From Theristus sp. LFF4_11 (lineage: Eukaryota; Nematoda; Chromadorea; Monhysterida; Xyalidae): 64,000 nucleotides of DNA. The stretch covers positions 62,001 through 126,000 of the forward strand of contig JASANC010001799.1 of the NCBI GenBank assembly GCA_030248135.1. Reading direction: 5' to 3'. A program made the translations under genes and the position numbers. Below the pieces are notes generated by a model, which was not told the DNA's origin, ran no database searches, and saw only the letters and a list, made by a program, of their open reading frames with translations. This document shows positions 44,901 through 49,355 of this stretch, piece by piece. Position 1 is the stretch's first letter. The number at the start of each line of letters is the position of its first letter.

Positions 44901-47114
44901 ATTCCATTTTAAAGTTCTTTCTTATCGAATTTCCAGAAGGTCGACAAATATCTTATCGAAAGCTGTGACGAACAAGAGATGAACTGCCGTGAGCTTCAAT
45001 ACTGCGCCACCAATGAGTGCGCCGTTCAGCTGAACTCACAAGGTTGTCGCATTGTCAATAGTTTTGCCAGGTTTCTTTAACGGCTTGGTTGCCAAAAGGA
45101 ATGCTAATTTTCCTCTAACTCTTAATTTTAATCACAAAATTTATCTGTTTTTTGCAGATCTCATCAACGATATGTGTAAGAACGTTTCTCGTTTTCAGAG
45201 CAAACAACGCTGCGCGCATTCTACTTCAACAATTCGGTGCTTTGGCCGATCAAACAAATCACATTCAAACCCGGACAAGTGCTGAACGACGTCACCGATA
45301 CTGTTCGGTGGAGACTGGTAGGCCAGCTGGTGAATAGTTGGTGGCGTGCACTGGCAGGACAGATGATACGCGCAAAGCTTTTGTAAAAATCGGGTTTTAC
45401 ACGAGAATTACTAAAAAAACAATACATCCCTTTCAGCCATTCGCACAATCCGTTTGCGCTACGCGGCCAAGCACGAACAAAACCACCTGTCGAAAGCGAC
45501 CGCAAATGGCAACCGACCTGTCGCAGAGAATCCGACGTTCAGCCACGGAACCGGTTCAATATGCGGTTTTTGGTAAGAGCTCAACATATACAAGTTTTGG
45601 ATGCCAAAAATCTTATAAAATAACTTTTCATATTTGCTTCTTCAGATGCACCAAAAGACGGATTAGTTGTAGAGTTCGACGTTCTCAATGGCGGCGTCAT
45701 GACGAACAATCATATCCAGTTGTACCCACCAAACGAGGTAAGTATTTGAGGGTTTGGTGTGCGTCATAAAAATATCTGAAATTTTCCAGAGAAAGTTTTC
45801 CAAACTGCGTTTTAACGCTCAAACGTTTAAACGTTCCATCCATCCTCCATCCATTTTAGCTCGCGAAAAAAGCAGGAAACTACAGTATGGCCGAATAAAT
45901 GAGGCAGTCCCTCAAGGCGGGATCAGCCGCAAACGAGGAGTTGTCTTTTTAAAAAAAGCCAACATAATTCCCAATCATGTGATCAAGGGATAAAGATTGA
46001 ACAGAATAGCGCGGATAATCCATTAGTTTAAAAAAACGCGTCAAATTTGGCACACAATTCAGTTTCTGAACGTCTTTTTTCTTTCATTCAAAATTCGCGC
46101 GCTCCTTGCACCCTGAAAAAAGCTGCCATGTTTAACCGGCCATACCGTATAAACGCCATAAAACTGTATAAACAGCATGTAATTCAGAGACCCAACGTTT
46201 GAATGAAATTTCAACACGATTAACCTAATGGCAAATATCTCTTGAACTATGCTCTAAATTTCAGAGCCTAACGTTAAACCAAACTCGAGAACGAACTGTT
46301 TTGTACATTAGTTTTATTAGACACCCTCCGTGTTTTCTGTGATTTCCTTCCACCAACCAACCAATCAACCCAGCTACCGACCGCAACTTTGTTCACGCCG
46401 TGCTTACAAATGGAGGGAAGTCGAAATCAAATATGCGCTCAAGCCGAGCAGGTGACAAGCCGAAGTGCACTGGAAGCTCGTAACATTAAAATCGGCTCTC
46501 TCAATTTTCTCGTCGGTAAGCAATTACTGTGAAAAGCGCCATTTTCCGAAGGATCGAACAATCGAAGTGAATCGTTTGAAGGCTTTGGTACTGCACGACA
46601 CACACACACACTGGCCTGAACAGCACGCACGTTTTTTCTATGGAAATCTGGAAATTCTGAGCAGACCGTCAGCCGAAAACTTGACATTATGCCTATGTGA
46701 ACGAACGTTTCCATGGTTTTTTTTAATTGCCGAATCATTTTGAAGGAAAACAGGCCTACTGGCTGCTTCGCTATGTTGGCGTGAACGGACAAGAGACAAA
46801 CGTGAAATGGTTGCGCTTCAATCCGATCGACATGAAGGATGGTAAAGCGAAAGATCGTCTCAGATTTCACGACGTAAATTTGCAGAAATTAACGATGATT
46901 TTTCGTTTTTTTTAACTCAAACAAACACGGGAGTTTTGTAATTTTCCAGCAAGTGAATCTGATTTGTCATGTCGAGAACAAGATGGGCATGTGTCAACAA
47001 TTGAACGGCTACATCGACAGTGATATCGAAATCACACGCGCAGCACAATACAACGCATATTATACGGCGTTCACATATGGCACCGATTCGGCGATTCAAT
47101 TCACTACAAAATGA
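188..47114 (+). CDS. Giant modular cysteine-rich repeat protein, about 140 exons (family not recognised)
   Basis: The gene is a chain of four-exon modules that stay in phase from about 3.2 kb to a TGA at 47112-47114. Exon A (about 40 residues, phase 0 to 1) typically has WC, then NG.E.C, then RKPDDDVHH. Exon B (about 34 residues, 1 to 0) often has NVTT and VDLP..EK. Exon C (about 37 residues, 0 to 1) has YEV..C, two middle Cys and LPC. Exon D (about 43 residues, 1 to 0) has PLNA.KL.P and ends D.V.W.. . Each full module is therefore a symmetric 0-0 cassette with six Cys. No transmembrane segment was seen, and the abundant paired Cys and sequons suggest an extracellular product; this is inference. 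The start is uncertain (ATG at 140, 152 or 188, or further upstream outside the window). No known domain family was recognised, so no function is assigned. Continuity across all modules is inferred from matching splice phases. Confidence 0.82.
701..895. repeat. Degenerate tandem repeat of about 20 bp
   Basis: The stretch repeats ACACTCGAAATACGTCTAAT with variants such as AAATTTGTCTAAT and AAATACAGTACGTCTAAT, about nine times. It lies in a putative intron between candidate exons 573-613 and 914-1006. No coding reading is supported. Confidence 0.75.
914..2088 (+). CDS. Giant gene, divergent early modules
   Basis: Six exons fit in phase: 914-1006 (0 to 0), 1247-1388 (0 to 1, A-like, ICSAGG), 1592-1648 (1 to 1), 1732-1785 (1 to 1), 1893-1936 (1 to 0, B-like, MVDVTLTNC) and 2005-2088 (0 to 0). 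The exons 914-1006 and 2005-2088 resemble each other (RIQMKV then [14 protein letters not shown] then YEWVRDGQ), so each may be a contracted C plus D. This pattern mirrors the downstream modules but with fewer Cys. Splice sites are read by eye. The intron between 1006 and 1247 holds no other feature I can name. Confidence 0.5.
2426..2695 (+). CDS. Uncertain 90-codon exon of the giant gene
   Basis: An open stretch runs to a GTAAGC donor at 2696 and contains five Cys, including [16 protein letters not shown] and PKPCHN, which loosely recall exon C. The proposed acceptor (CCAAG) is weak. An internal GTGCGT at about 2517 could end a shorter exon. A minus-strand ORF covers the same bases (2369-2665), so the strand is not certain. 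Between 2088 and 3205 I could not make a continuous phased model. A short exon after CAG at 2127-2131 and another after CAG at 3062 are possible. Confidence 0.3.
3206..4657 (+). CDS. Giant gene module 1
   Basis: Exons: A 3206-3320, B 3767-3882, C 3977-4091, D 4530-4657; phases 0-1, 1-0, 0-1, 1-0. This is the first module with a clear C exon (ESCDTQ, YC, HQC, TPC) and a clear D exon. The A exon has no Cys, and B carries an extra pair (FCPDLVC), so the disulfide pattern differs from later modules. The introns at 3321-3766 and 4092-4529 are over 400 bp and hold only AT-rich sequence and a TAAT microsatellite. Confidence 0.7.
4431..4450. repeat. (TAAT)n microsatellite
   Basis: Five TAAT units lie in the C-D intron of module 1, in an AT-rich stretch. 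Confidence 0.85.
4846..5976 (+). CDS. Giant gene module 2, with insert exon and RSKR site
   Basis: Exons: A 4846-4978 ([13 protein letters not shown]), insert 5092-5199 (phase 1 to 1), B 5333-5421 ([15 protein letters not shown]), C 5599-5725, D 5828-5976. The insert starts GCLSEEC and continues into a Pro/Thr-rich linker; a shorter version ending at 5133 also keeps phase. The C exon runs about eight codons past its usual end to keep phase, and that tail includes SRSKREIR, a furin-like dibasic motif. D has [11 protein letters not shown]. Cleavage at RSKR is only a possibility. Confidence 0.75.
6196..6313. repeat. (TTTG)n microsatellite, about 29 units
   Basis: A nearly pure TTTG tract lies in the D-A intron between modules 2 and 3 (5977-6390). 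The ORFs crossing it on both strands (Val-Cys-Leu-Phe and Lys-Gln-Thr-Asn repeats) are low-complexity products of the tract. Confidence 0.97.
6391..7279 (+). CDS. Giant gene module 3
   Basis: Exons: A 6391-6526, B 6601-6695, C 6785-6890, D 7146-7279. A reads SLWCVYH, then AC, then [14 protein letters not shown] ends [11 protein letters not shown] has [11 protein letters not shown] and LPC. D has [11 protein letters not shown] and ends VVRWKE. Phases fit the 0-1-0-1 rule, and introns are short (74-292 bp) except between D and the next A. A canonical six-Cys module. Confidence 0.85.
7572..8725 (+). CDS. Giant gene module 4, with Cys-rich insert exon
   Basis: Exons: A 7572-7692 ([27 protein letters not shown]), insert 7808-7966 (phase 1 to 1), B 8019-8170, C 8343-8454, D 8589-8725. 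The 159-nt insert has three Cys ([13 protein letters not shown]) and the following B exon opens GDDC, then a Thr/Pro run before VTTSV and [10 protein letters not shown]. The insert plus the start of B could form a small four-Cys subdomain, which is inference from spacing. C and D are canonical ([21 protein letters not shown]). Confidence 0.8.
8884..10038 (+). CDS. Giant gene module 5, with Thr-rich insert exon
   Basis: Exons: A 8884-9004 ([26 protein letters not shown]), insert 9084-9140 (phase 1 to 1, [15 protein letters not shown]), B 9286-9377, C 9447-9558, D 9908-10038. The insert is a 57-nt Thr/Ser/Pro segment, a likely O-glycosylated linker by composition. C ends SFCML instead of LPC. 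D has [11 protein letters not shown] and VRWPK. Confidence 0.85.
10253..11719 (+). CDS. Giant gene module 6
   Basis: Exons: A 10253-10373 ([26 protein letters not shown]), B 10960-11060 ([17 protein letters not shown]), C 11288-11396 ([16 protein letters not shown]), D 11595-11719 ([18 protein letters not shown]). The 586-bp A-B intron carries a hairpin element. The phases are regular. B and D sequences are close to the type-2 halves of the tandem array downstream, so this module may descend from the same lineage. Confidence 0.86.
10707..10799. mobile_element. Short hairpin (MITE-like) element in intron
   Basis: Imperfect inverted arms contain CACAAACACACTGG and, facing it, CCAGTGTGCTTGTG, flanked by TGCACAGT and GGTGCAGTG. 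It is one of about ten similar sequences in introns of this gene. No transposase was seen. Confidence 0.5.
12036..12867 (+). CDS. Giant gene module 7
   Basis: Exons: A 12036-12156 ([26 protein letters not shown]), B 12304-12416 ([20 protein letters not shown]), C 12535-12640 ([17 protein letters not shown]), D 12740-12867 ([19 protein letters not shown]). The sequences resemble the type-1 half of the tandem array, so modules 6 and 7 together look like an older version of the array unit. The introns are 67-147 bp. Confidence 0.87.
13143..13866 (+). CDS. Giant gene module 8, with putative GC-AG intron
   Basis: Exons: A 13143-13263 ([25 protein letters not shown]), B 13339-13439 ([17 protein letters not shown]), C 13508-13628, D 13733-13866. 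Homology puts the end of B right after the EK codons, where the next bases are GCTTGT, not GT as in all the array copies (GTTTGC). This implies a GC donor. D is nearly identical to the array type-2 D exons, so the recent tandem array begins here. Confidence 0.85.
13935..15473 (+). CDS. Giant gene modules 9-10 (array unit 1)
   Basis: Module 9 exons: A 13935-14055, B 14121-14224, C 14298-14403, D 14474-14604. Module 10 exons: A 14686-14806, B 14896-14996, C 15066-15180, D 15340-15473. Type-1 A reads [27 protein letters not shown]; type-2 A reads [29 protein letters not shown] of module 9 has YPSNVTTAV, a sequon. The last D of this unit has a Gly in place of the Glu just before the final Pro (GGGACCG), a difference not seen in the other copies. 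Confidence 0.92.
15534..17048 (+). CDS. Giant gene modules 11-12 (array unit 2)
   Basis: Module 11 exons: A 15534-15654, B 15721-15824, C 15898-16003, D 16074-16204. Module 12 exons: A 16286-16406, B 16499-16599, C 16670-16784, D 16915-17048. It is nearly identical to unit 1. Differences include ATG to ACA in B (Met to Thr) and ACCCAA for AACCGA before LPC in the second C exon. The C-D intron of module 12 is about 30 bp shorter than in the other units. Confidence 0.92.
17107..18653 (+). CDS. Giant gene modules 13-14 (array unit 3)
   Basis: Module 13 exons: A 17107-17227, B 17295-17398, C 17473-17578, D 17649-17779. Module 14 exons: A 17861-17981, B 18075-18175, C 18246-18360, D 18520-18653. 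Copy-specific changes: the first D ends IVRFPE instead of IVPFPE; the first C has ENLKPC for EILKPC; the second C has Gln for Pro after PCSL. All splice phases are kept. Confidence 0.92.
18664..18742. mobile_element. 71-bp insertion with 8-bp target duplication
   Basis: In the D-A intron that opens array unit 4, bases 18664-18734 are absent from the same place in all sister copies. The sequence TAGTGGTT occurs at both ends (18656-18663 and 18735-18742), as expected for a target-site duplication. The 3' end reads AATAAAACTGACTGACT, like a short retroposon tail. It inserted after the array was duplicated. Confidence 0.8.
18801..20342 (+). CDS. Giant gene modules 15-16 (array unit 4)
   Basis: Module 15 exons: A 18801-18921, B 18987-19090, C 19164-19269, D 19340-19470. 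Module 16 exons: A 19552-19672, B 19764-19864, C 19935-20049, D 20209-20342. The first C has KCIGTKC where other units have KCRGTKC. The intron before this unit carries the 71-bp insertion. Confidence 0.92.
20403..21944 (+). CDS. Giant gene modules 17-18 (array unit 5)
   Basis: Module 17 exons: A 20403-20523, B 20589-20692, C 20767-20872, D 20943-21073. Module 18 exons: A 21155-21275, B 21366-21466, C 21537-21651, D 21811-21944. Unit-specific changes: ATSYEV becomes ATRYEV, RKPTDD becomes RKPVDD, and CQEIQ becomes CKEIQ in the second A. The last D shares ETEIM and GSPEN with the D at 15340-15473 rather than with its neighbours, which suggests gene conversion. Confidence 0.92.
22005..22730 (+). 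CDS. Giant gene module 19 (right edge of array)
   Basis: Exons: A 22005-22125, B 22193-22296, C 22385-22496, D 22603-22730. The A exon is array-like in its first two thirds and then diverges ([12 protein letters not shown]). B, C and D are clearly older ([42 protein letters not shown]). The module therefore marks the junction between recent copies and old sequence. Confidence 0.88.
22969..24152 (+). CDS. Giant gene module 20
   Basis: Exons: A 22969-23092 ([26 protein letters not shown]), B 23420-23520 ([17 protein letters not shown]), C 23645-23753 ([21 protein letters not shown]), D 24019-24152. B has one unpaired Cys and D has one (ETNCLRTP), unlike most modules. The A-B intron (23093-23419) and the C-D intron (23754-24018) hold no gene; the latter has a CACGT-rich repeat. 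Confidence 0.85.
23815..23871. repeat. Short tandem repeat, CACGTCA-like
   Basis: CACGTCA and close variants recur about eight times in the C-D intron of module 20. The unit contains the CRE-like core TGACGT on the opposite strand, but there is no other sign of regulation. Confidence 0.7.
24240..25315 (+). CDS. Giant gene module 21, fused A-B exon
   Basis: Exons: A+B 24240-24467 (76 codons, phase 0 to 0), C 24779-24875, D 25191-25315. The first exon reads [12 protein letters not shown], then [11 protein letters not shown], and continues without an intron into [11 protein letters not shown] and VELPEDVSK. The A-B intron found in other modules is missing. C is short but keeps four Cys ([14 protein letters not shown]). 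D has [11 protein letters not shown] and VKWPQ. The C-D intron is 315 bp with no gene; the B-C intron has a hairpin element. Confidence 0.85.
25579..26733 (+). CDS. Giant gene module 22
   Basis: Exons: A 25579-25699 ([26 protein letters not shown]), B 25942-26042 ([18 protein letters not shown]), C 26230-26347 ([16 protein letters not shown]), D 26603-26733 ([17 protein letters not shown]). The C donor is GTTAGT at 26348, chosen because it keeps phase 1. The introns between are AT-rich; the A-B intron includes a hairpin element near 25733-25785. Confidence 0.85.
26964..27784 (+). CDS. Giant gene module 23, fused B-C exon
   Basis: Exons: A 26964-27087 ([24 protein letters not shown]), B+C 27169-27414 (phase 1 to 1), D 27657-27784. 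The B and C parts are joined in one exon: VDLPESAKD, a linker of about 20 residues, then [15 protein letters not shown] and LPC. The B-C intron is absent here only. The linker may be former intron read through, or an expanded loop. D has [11 protein letters not shown] and VNLPK. Confidence 0.85.
28036..28987 (+). CDS. Giant gene module 24
   Basis: Exons: A 28036-28162 ([26 protein letters not shown]), B 28459-28559 ([19 protein letters not shown]), C 28667-28772 ([20 protein letters not shown]), D 28848-28987. It is one of the last modules with a good DD..H motif. D departs from the consensus: the PLNA segment is replaced by an Asp/Glu/Thr-rich stretch ending LIKVPQPQ. Confidence 0.84.
29227..31540 (+). 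CDS. Giant gene module 25, with satellite-filled intron
   Basis: Exons: A 29227-29359 ([25 protein letters not shown]), B 29707-29834 ([19 protein letters not shown]), C 31002-31107, D 31410-31540. The B-C intron (29835-31001) is mostly CA-rich satellite. C keeps only two Cys (LMC, WPC); the first two are lost. From this module onward the protein diverges strongly from the consensus. Confidence 0.8.
29936..30957. repeat. CA-rich satellite, about 1 kb
   Basis: The tract is built of CACA and CACACAGA units with a higher order: a segment with AAAAAAGTTGTAAACAGACA occurs twice (about 30046 and 30118), and a CACACCGACTCACAGACTCACAGA block recurs. It lies inside one intron. The 380-codon ORF across it (His/Thr) and the Cys/Val ORFs opposite are repeat artefacts. 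Confidence 0.97.
31858..32990 (+). CDS. Giant gene module 26, fused A-B exon
   Basis: Exons: A+B 31858-32097 (80 codons, 0 to 0), C 32502-32610, D 32851-32990. A reads [19 protein letters not shown] and lacks DDDVHH. The B part has an added Cys (PIVCGPL) and ends [11 protein letters not shown] keeps two Cys (HCYSWPC). D has no PLNA motif and is Pro/Ile/Tyr-rich. The C donor is placed at 32611 to give phase 1. Confidence 0.78.
33220..34934 (+). CDS. Giant gene module 27, with possible 12-nt micro-exon
   Basis: Exons: A 33220-33346 ([13 protein letters not shown]), micro-exon 33707-33718 (phase 1 to 1, adds GPPT), B 34031-34170 ([13 protein letters not shown], then VTRPTRPQ), C 34480-34573 (two Cys: QCTIGRPC), D 34816-34934. 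The micro-exon is supported by TTTCAG before and GTAAGT after it, and both readings keep frame, so it may be optional. The introns at 33347-33706 and 33719-34030 hold hairpin-type sequence and no gene. Confidence 0.72.
34264..34354. mobile_element. Hairpin (MITE-like) element
   Basis: It begins GTTGCACACAAACACACTGG and ends with an imperfect reverse complement closing in GCGCAAC. It lies in the B-C intron of module 27, with a second related copy at about 34613-34700. Confidence 0.55.
35028..36544 (+). CDS. Giant gene module 28, with mucin-like B exon
   Basis: Exons: A 35028-35145 ([13 protein letters not shown]), B 35516-35817, C 36127-36229 ([15 protein letters not shown]), D 36420-36544. 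B is three times the usual length (302 nt, about 100 codons). Its first two thirds are Thr/Pro-rich with runs such as [15 protein letters not shown]; it then resumes strands ending [10 protein letters not shown]. This is the most mucin-like segment of the protein. D has two Cys (TICHPP, SPCSA). Confidence 0.8.
35351..35461 (-). other. Small intronic ORF, 36 codons, possible gene fragment
   Basis: Inside the A-B intron of module 28, the minus strand has ATG to TAA encoding a mixed-composition peptide starting [11 protein letters not shown] and ending IRQIESHPF. It looks more protein-like than nearby intron sequence. It could be a fragment of a retrocopied gene or chance. I do not recognise it. 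Confidence 0.2.
36701..37919 (+). CDS. Giant gene module 29
   Basis: Exons: A 36701-36821 ([13 protein letters not shown]), B 36952-37076, C 37460-37577 ([18 protein letters not shown]), D 37795-37919. C keeps all four Cys and LPC; the other exons are far from consensus. The D end could be at 37910 or 37919; both keep phase 0. The B-C intron (37077-37459) contains a tRNA-like sequence on the minus strand. Confidence 0.78.
37242..37395 (-). mobile_element. Possible tRNA-derived SINE fragment
   Basis: Read on the minus strand, TAGCTCGTTAG resembles a pol III A box and GATCGAGCC, about 17 bases later, fits the B-box pattern GWTCRANNC. A unique tail follows. The A-B spacing is short for a tRNA, and no cloverleaf was drawn, so it is not called as a tRNA gene. 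Confidence 0.35.
38214..39296 (+). CDS. Giant gene module 30
   Basis: Exons: A 38214-38394 (181 nt; [15 protein letters not shown], then a Thr-rich tail), B 38606-38706, C 38803-38917 (VLCTQSDIC; only two Cys), D 39169-39296. All phases obey the 0-1-0-1 rule. The A exon is 60 nt longer than normal. The A-B intron has a hairpin element at 38447-38516, and the C-D intron (38918-39168) is AT-rich. Confidence 0.75.
39505..40291 (+). CDS. Giant gene module 31, fused A-B exon
   Basis: Exons: A+B 39505-39744 (80 codons; [13 protein letters not shown], then [16 protein letters not shown]), C 39950-40058 ([13 protein letters not shown]), D 40170-40291. The C exon keeps two Cys and its donor (GTCTGT at 40059) is not strong; it was chosen for phase. 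D has [16 protein letters not shown] and ends VVWTG. The overlapping plus-strand ORFs in other frames are shadows. Confidence 0.72.
40375..41726 (+). CDS. Giant gene module 32
   Basis: Exons: A 40375-40573 (199 nt; [12 protein letters not shown], then FCFPQTGN), B 40978-41078 ([21 protein letters not shown]), C 41373-41484 ([12 protein letters not shown]), D 41590-41726 ([11 protein letters not shown], plus two Cys). The A acceptor (TTGGAAG) is weak and the real start may differ. The A-B intron (40574-40977) includes a hairpin sequence at 40650-40700 and no gene; the B-C intron is 294 bp. Confidence 0.68.
41804..41902. mobile_element. Hairpin (MITE-like) element, best copy
   Basis: It begins GTTGCACAGTCACAGACAAA and ends TTTGTTTATGGACTGTGCAAC, so the termini are almost perfect reverse complements over about 11 bases and similar over 24. 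It lies in the intron before module 33. It has no coding capacity. Confidence 0.65.
41988..42813 (+). CDS. Giant gene module 33, fused A-B exon
   Basis: Exons: A+B 41988-42224 (79 codons; [13 protein letters not shown], then VKVNFLPLQ), C 42451-42556 ([15 protein letters not shown]), D 42695-42813 ([17 protein letters not shown]). C retains four Cys. An 11-base poly-G run starts at about 42825, just inside the next intron. Confidence 0.78.
43077..44096 (+). CDS. Giant gene module 34
   Basis: Exons: A 43077-43200 ([12 protein letters not shown]), B 43323-43420 ([14 protein letters not shown]), C 43637-43799 (163 nt; [13 protein letters not shown]), D 43972-44096. The C exon is about 50 nt longer than the norm and has only two Cys. 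D has [12 protein letters not shown] and VVWHG, recognisably the D pattern. Phases fit throughout. Confidence 0.77.
44298..45317 (+). CDS. Giant gene module 35, displaced intron in A
   Basis: Exons: A start 44298-44396 (phase 0 to 0; [15 protein letters not shown]), A end plus B 44519-44668 (0 to 0), C 44937-45042 ([15 protein letters not shown]), D 45199-45317. The usual A-B intron is gone and a new phase-0 intron splits A instead. B ends VDVSLQPPL. In the C-D intron a TTTTTTGCAG at about 45158 could start another exon, but using it would create a stop at the next join. Confidence 0.75.
45437..46873 (+). CDS. Giant gene module 36
   Basis: Exons: A 45437-45572 ([14 protein letters not shown]), B 45646-45737, C 46374-46515 (142 nt; [15 protein letters not shown]), D 46746-46873 ([18 protein letters not shown]). 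The D acceptor is placed at TTGAAG (46745) to keep phase 1; the stronger-looking ACAG at 46750-46753 would need phase 0. The B-C intron (45738-46373, 636 bp) holds a possible inverted-repeat element and no gene. Confidence 0.7.
46950..47114 (+). CDS. Giant gene terminal exon (module 37, A only)
   Basis: The last exon starts in phase 0 after TTCCAG and encodes 54 residues plus TGA. It has the A-type Cys pair ([12 protein letters not shown]) and then a Tyr/Thr-rich end closing SAIQFTTK. No GPI signal or transmembrane helix was seen at the C terminus. No better donor is present before the stop. Confidence 0.78.
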   Translation, partial: QVNLICHVENKMGMCQQLNGYIDSDIEITRAAQYNAYYTAFTYGTDSAIQFTTK

Positions 47115-47795
47115 TTGACTTTTGTGAAAATATTGCCAACATTTTTTTTTCGTTCCGCTTTTGTTTTATTTGACGGCAGTTTTTCATTACATTCAATCTC
47201 ATCCGCTAATACAGGATGTACAATGTACATGATAAACTGCGTCGTCGTGTTCGCATCATGTGCTACTTTCCGTTAAGGTTGACATTTGAATGATTGCAAT
47301 AAGCTTTGAATATAAAAATGAAGTCAAATTTTTGTTCGTTGACGTTCATAGATTACAGTATATAGTAATATTTAACGCAGAACAGTTTATAGCTCGTTCA
47401 TTTTATTGATACACTGCAAATTTTATGCAATATGGTTTGACAAATTCTACAAATACAGTAACTTTCGAACACGTGACCAGTAACGACAAAAATGATTTTT
47501 TTTCAAAAAAGTAAAATCCCACCTTTTTACGGTTTTCCTAAATAGACAAAGGCTGTAAACCAACAATGTAGTATTAATATGTTCCAGGTATCACAGCCTG
47601 TACAAAAAAACGAAAACAGTTTTGGCGCCGATAACGCTTGACACTTCTATTGTTCTCAAACACTACCTTGTGAACAAAGCTAAACAACAAATAAATAAAA
47701 CAACAACGAGACTCGCATTATGGAATACAACACCCTTAGAATTCTTAAAAGAAGATATAGAAACTGGCAGTTTATAAACGGGAGTGAAAGGAAAA
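47115..47795. other. Intergenic region between convergent genes
   Basis: This separates the stop codons of the plus-strand giant gene and the minus-strand receptor gene. AATAAA occurs on the plus strand at 47690-47695 and 47694-47699, and TTTATT (AATAAA on the minus strand) at 47402-47407. If both were used, the 3' UTRs would overlap. No exon was seen. Confidence 0.6.
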
Positions 47796-49355
47796 TTACA
47801 AAACACTCAAATCCGCCCGGTGGCAGCTCAGTTTATGGCAGAGGAAATTGTGAATGTCGCAGAACGACGGCCGTGCGAGCTCGTCGCGTTGCCAACAGCG
47901 CAGCATCAACTCGTAGATTTCAGTCGGGCAGAACGCAGGCTGCGGCAGGTACACCTGAAAAACGCTTTGTGGTTCCGTTCAGTTCAGCTCCAGTTTTACT
48001 TTTTTATTTTTATTAAAATGAACAAAATGTAATATGCAGAATTACAGGCAGCCAACCACAGTTGGGTTCATATTGCAGTAAATCGCTTCAGACATTTAAC
48101 TGCATTGAACTGCGCTTTACTTATGCCGGTTTCACAACTGGCACAAACGGTCAGGAACACAAAAAGTAACACAAGAATTGACCACGAACCGCCAGCTGTC
48201 CGTGGTGAAACATTTGCTGGATGTTGTCGATGACATCTTGATCGGTCAACGTTGCGAACGGTTGCGTATGACAGACGCTCAGCACCTCCCACATTGTGAC
48301 GCCAAACGCCCAAACGTCCGACTTTGTCGTGAATTTACCCTGAGATTGTGAACTTCTGCTAAATTGGGTTTTAAACAACGAATTTTGTTTCAAAACTACG
48401 TCAGATAATTTAGTTTTTTTGCAGTTGTGTCGCCGCTAACAAAACAACATTGTAGCCCTGCAACTCACCATCAATAAACTCTCCCACGACATCCACCGAA
48501 TCGGCAGCACAAAGTTGCCCTCGATTCGATAATAGTCACCGCTGTACAACGAACGAGCCATGCCGAAGTCGGCGATTTTGATTCGACCGAGTTCGCCAAC
48601 GAGACAATTGCGAGTGGCCAGGTCGCGGTGGACAAAGTTTTGCGCCTCCAAATATCGCATACCGGTCGATATTTGCACGATCATGTGCAACAGCGAGGCG
48701 TAGCTGAAGCAAATAGTGGCAAAACTTTGTGACAAAAATGTAGCAGACGCTTCGCAGTTTGACAACACCAAAAATTATCGCAGTAGAGATTGTCAGAACC
48801 AGCAGTGAGAGTTGTGGCAGCTGCCAAATCAAAGAAATCAAACGCCATGAAAAACAAAACTTTACAAACCTCAGATTCTGTCCGCAATTCCTCAGATGCT
48901 GATGCAGATCGCCGTGTCGCACAAACTCCACCAGTACACACCACGGCTCTTGGTCGGTGCACACGCCGCGCACCTTGACGATGTTCTCGTGGTCGAGACG
49001 AGCCAACACCCGGCACTCCTGCGCAAAGTCGCGTCTCGCCTGCGTCGAAGCGTTCGGTCGGAGGAACTTTGCTGCGACCAACTCGGTTGTGCAAGCTGCG
49101 CCGCTACTTGACGCCACGGCGCCGCCAGCTGGAGCAAGAACTTGCAGCCGACAAAGATGAACCTGGAATGGAAGGAGCATAACATCAGGCTGCTGAAAAG
49201 CCAAAAATCGAACTTTGTGTTTTTCATATTAACATTTTCAAAAAACTTTACCTACCTCTCCAAATTGTCCCTCGCCGAGCTTTTCGGCGAAATGCAGCTG
49301 TCGTCGACTGATCTCGGGCAGCCCGTCAAACAGCACCGCGTTCACCGGATCGTTG
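47796..49355 (-). CDS. DDR tyrosine kinase domain exons
   Basis: Blocks 49355-49256, 49162-48870, 48703-48469, 48339-48190, 47954-47796. Visible motifs: Gly loop GEGQFGE, catalytic Lys in [10 protein letters not shown], helix-C Glu in [29 protein letters not shown], activation loop [36 protein letters not shown], and LMLCRCWQRDE-type end ([15 protein letters not shown]). All key catalytic residues are present, so the kinase should be active. The stop (TAA) is at 47796-47798. Confidence 0.95.

Noticed and set aside
45159..45180. Possible extra exon of module 35 before D
   Set aside because: The phase-consistent use would join T to AG and create a stop codon at the next exon.
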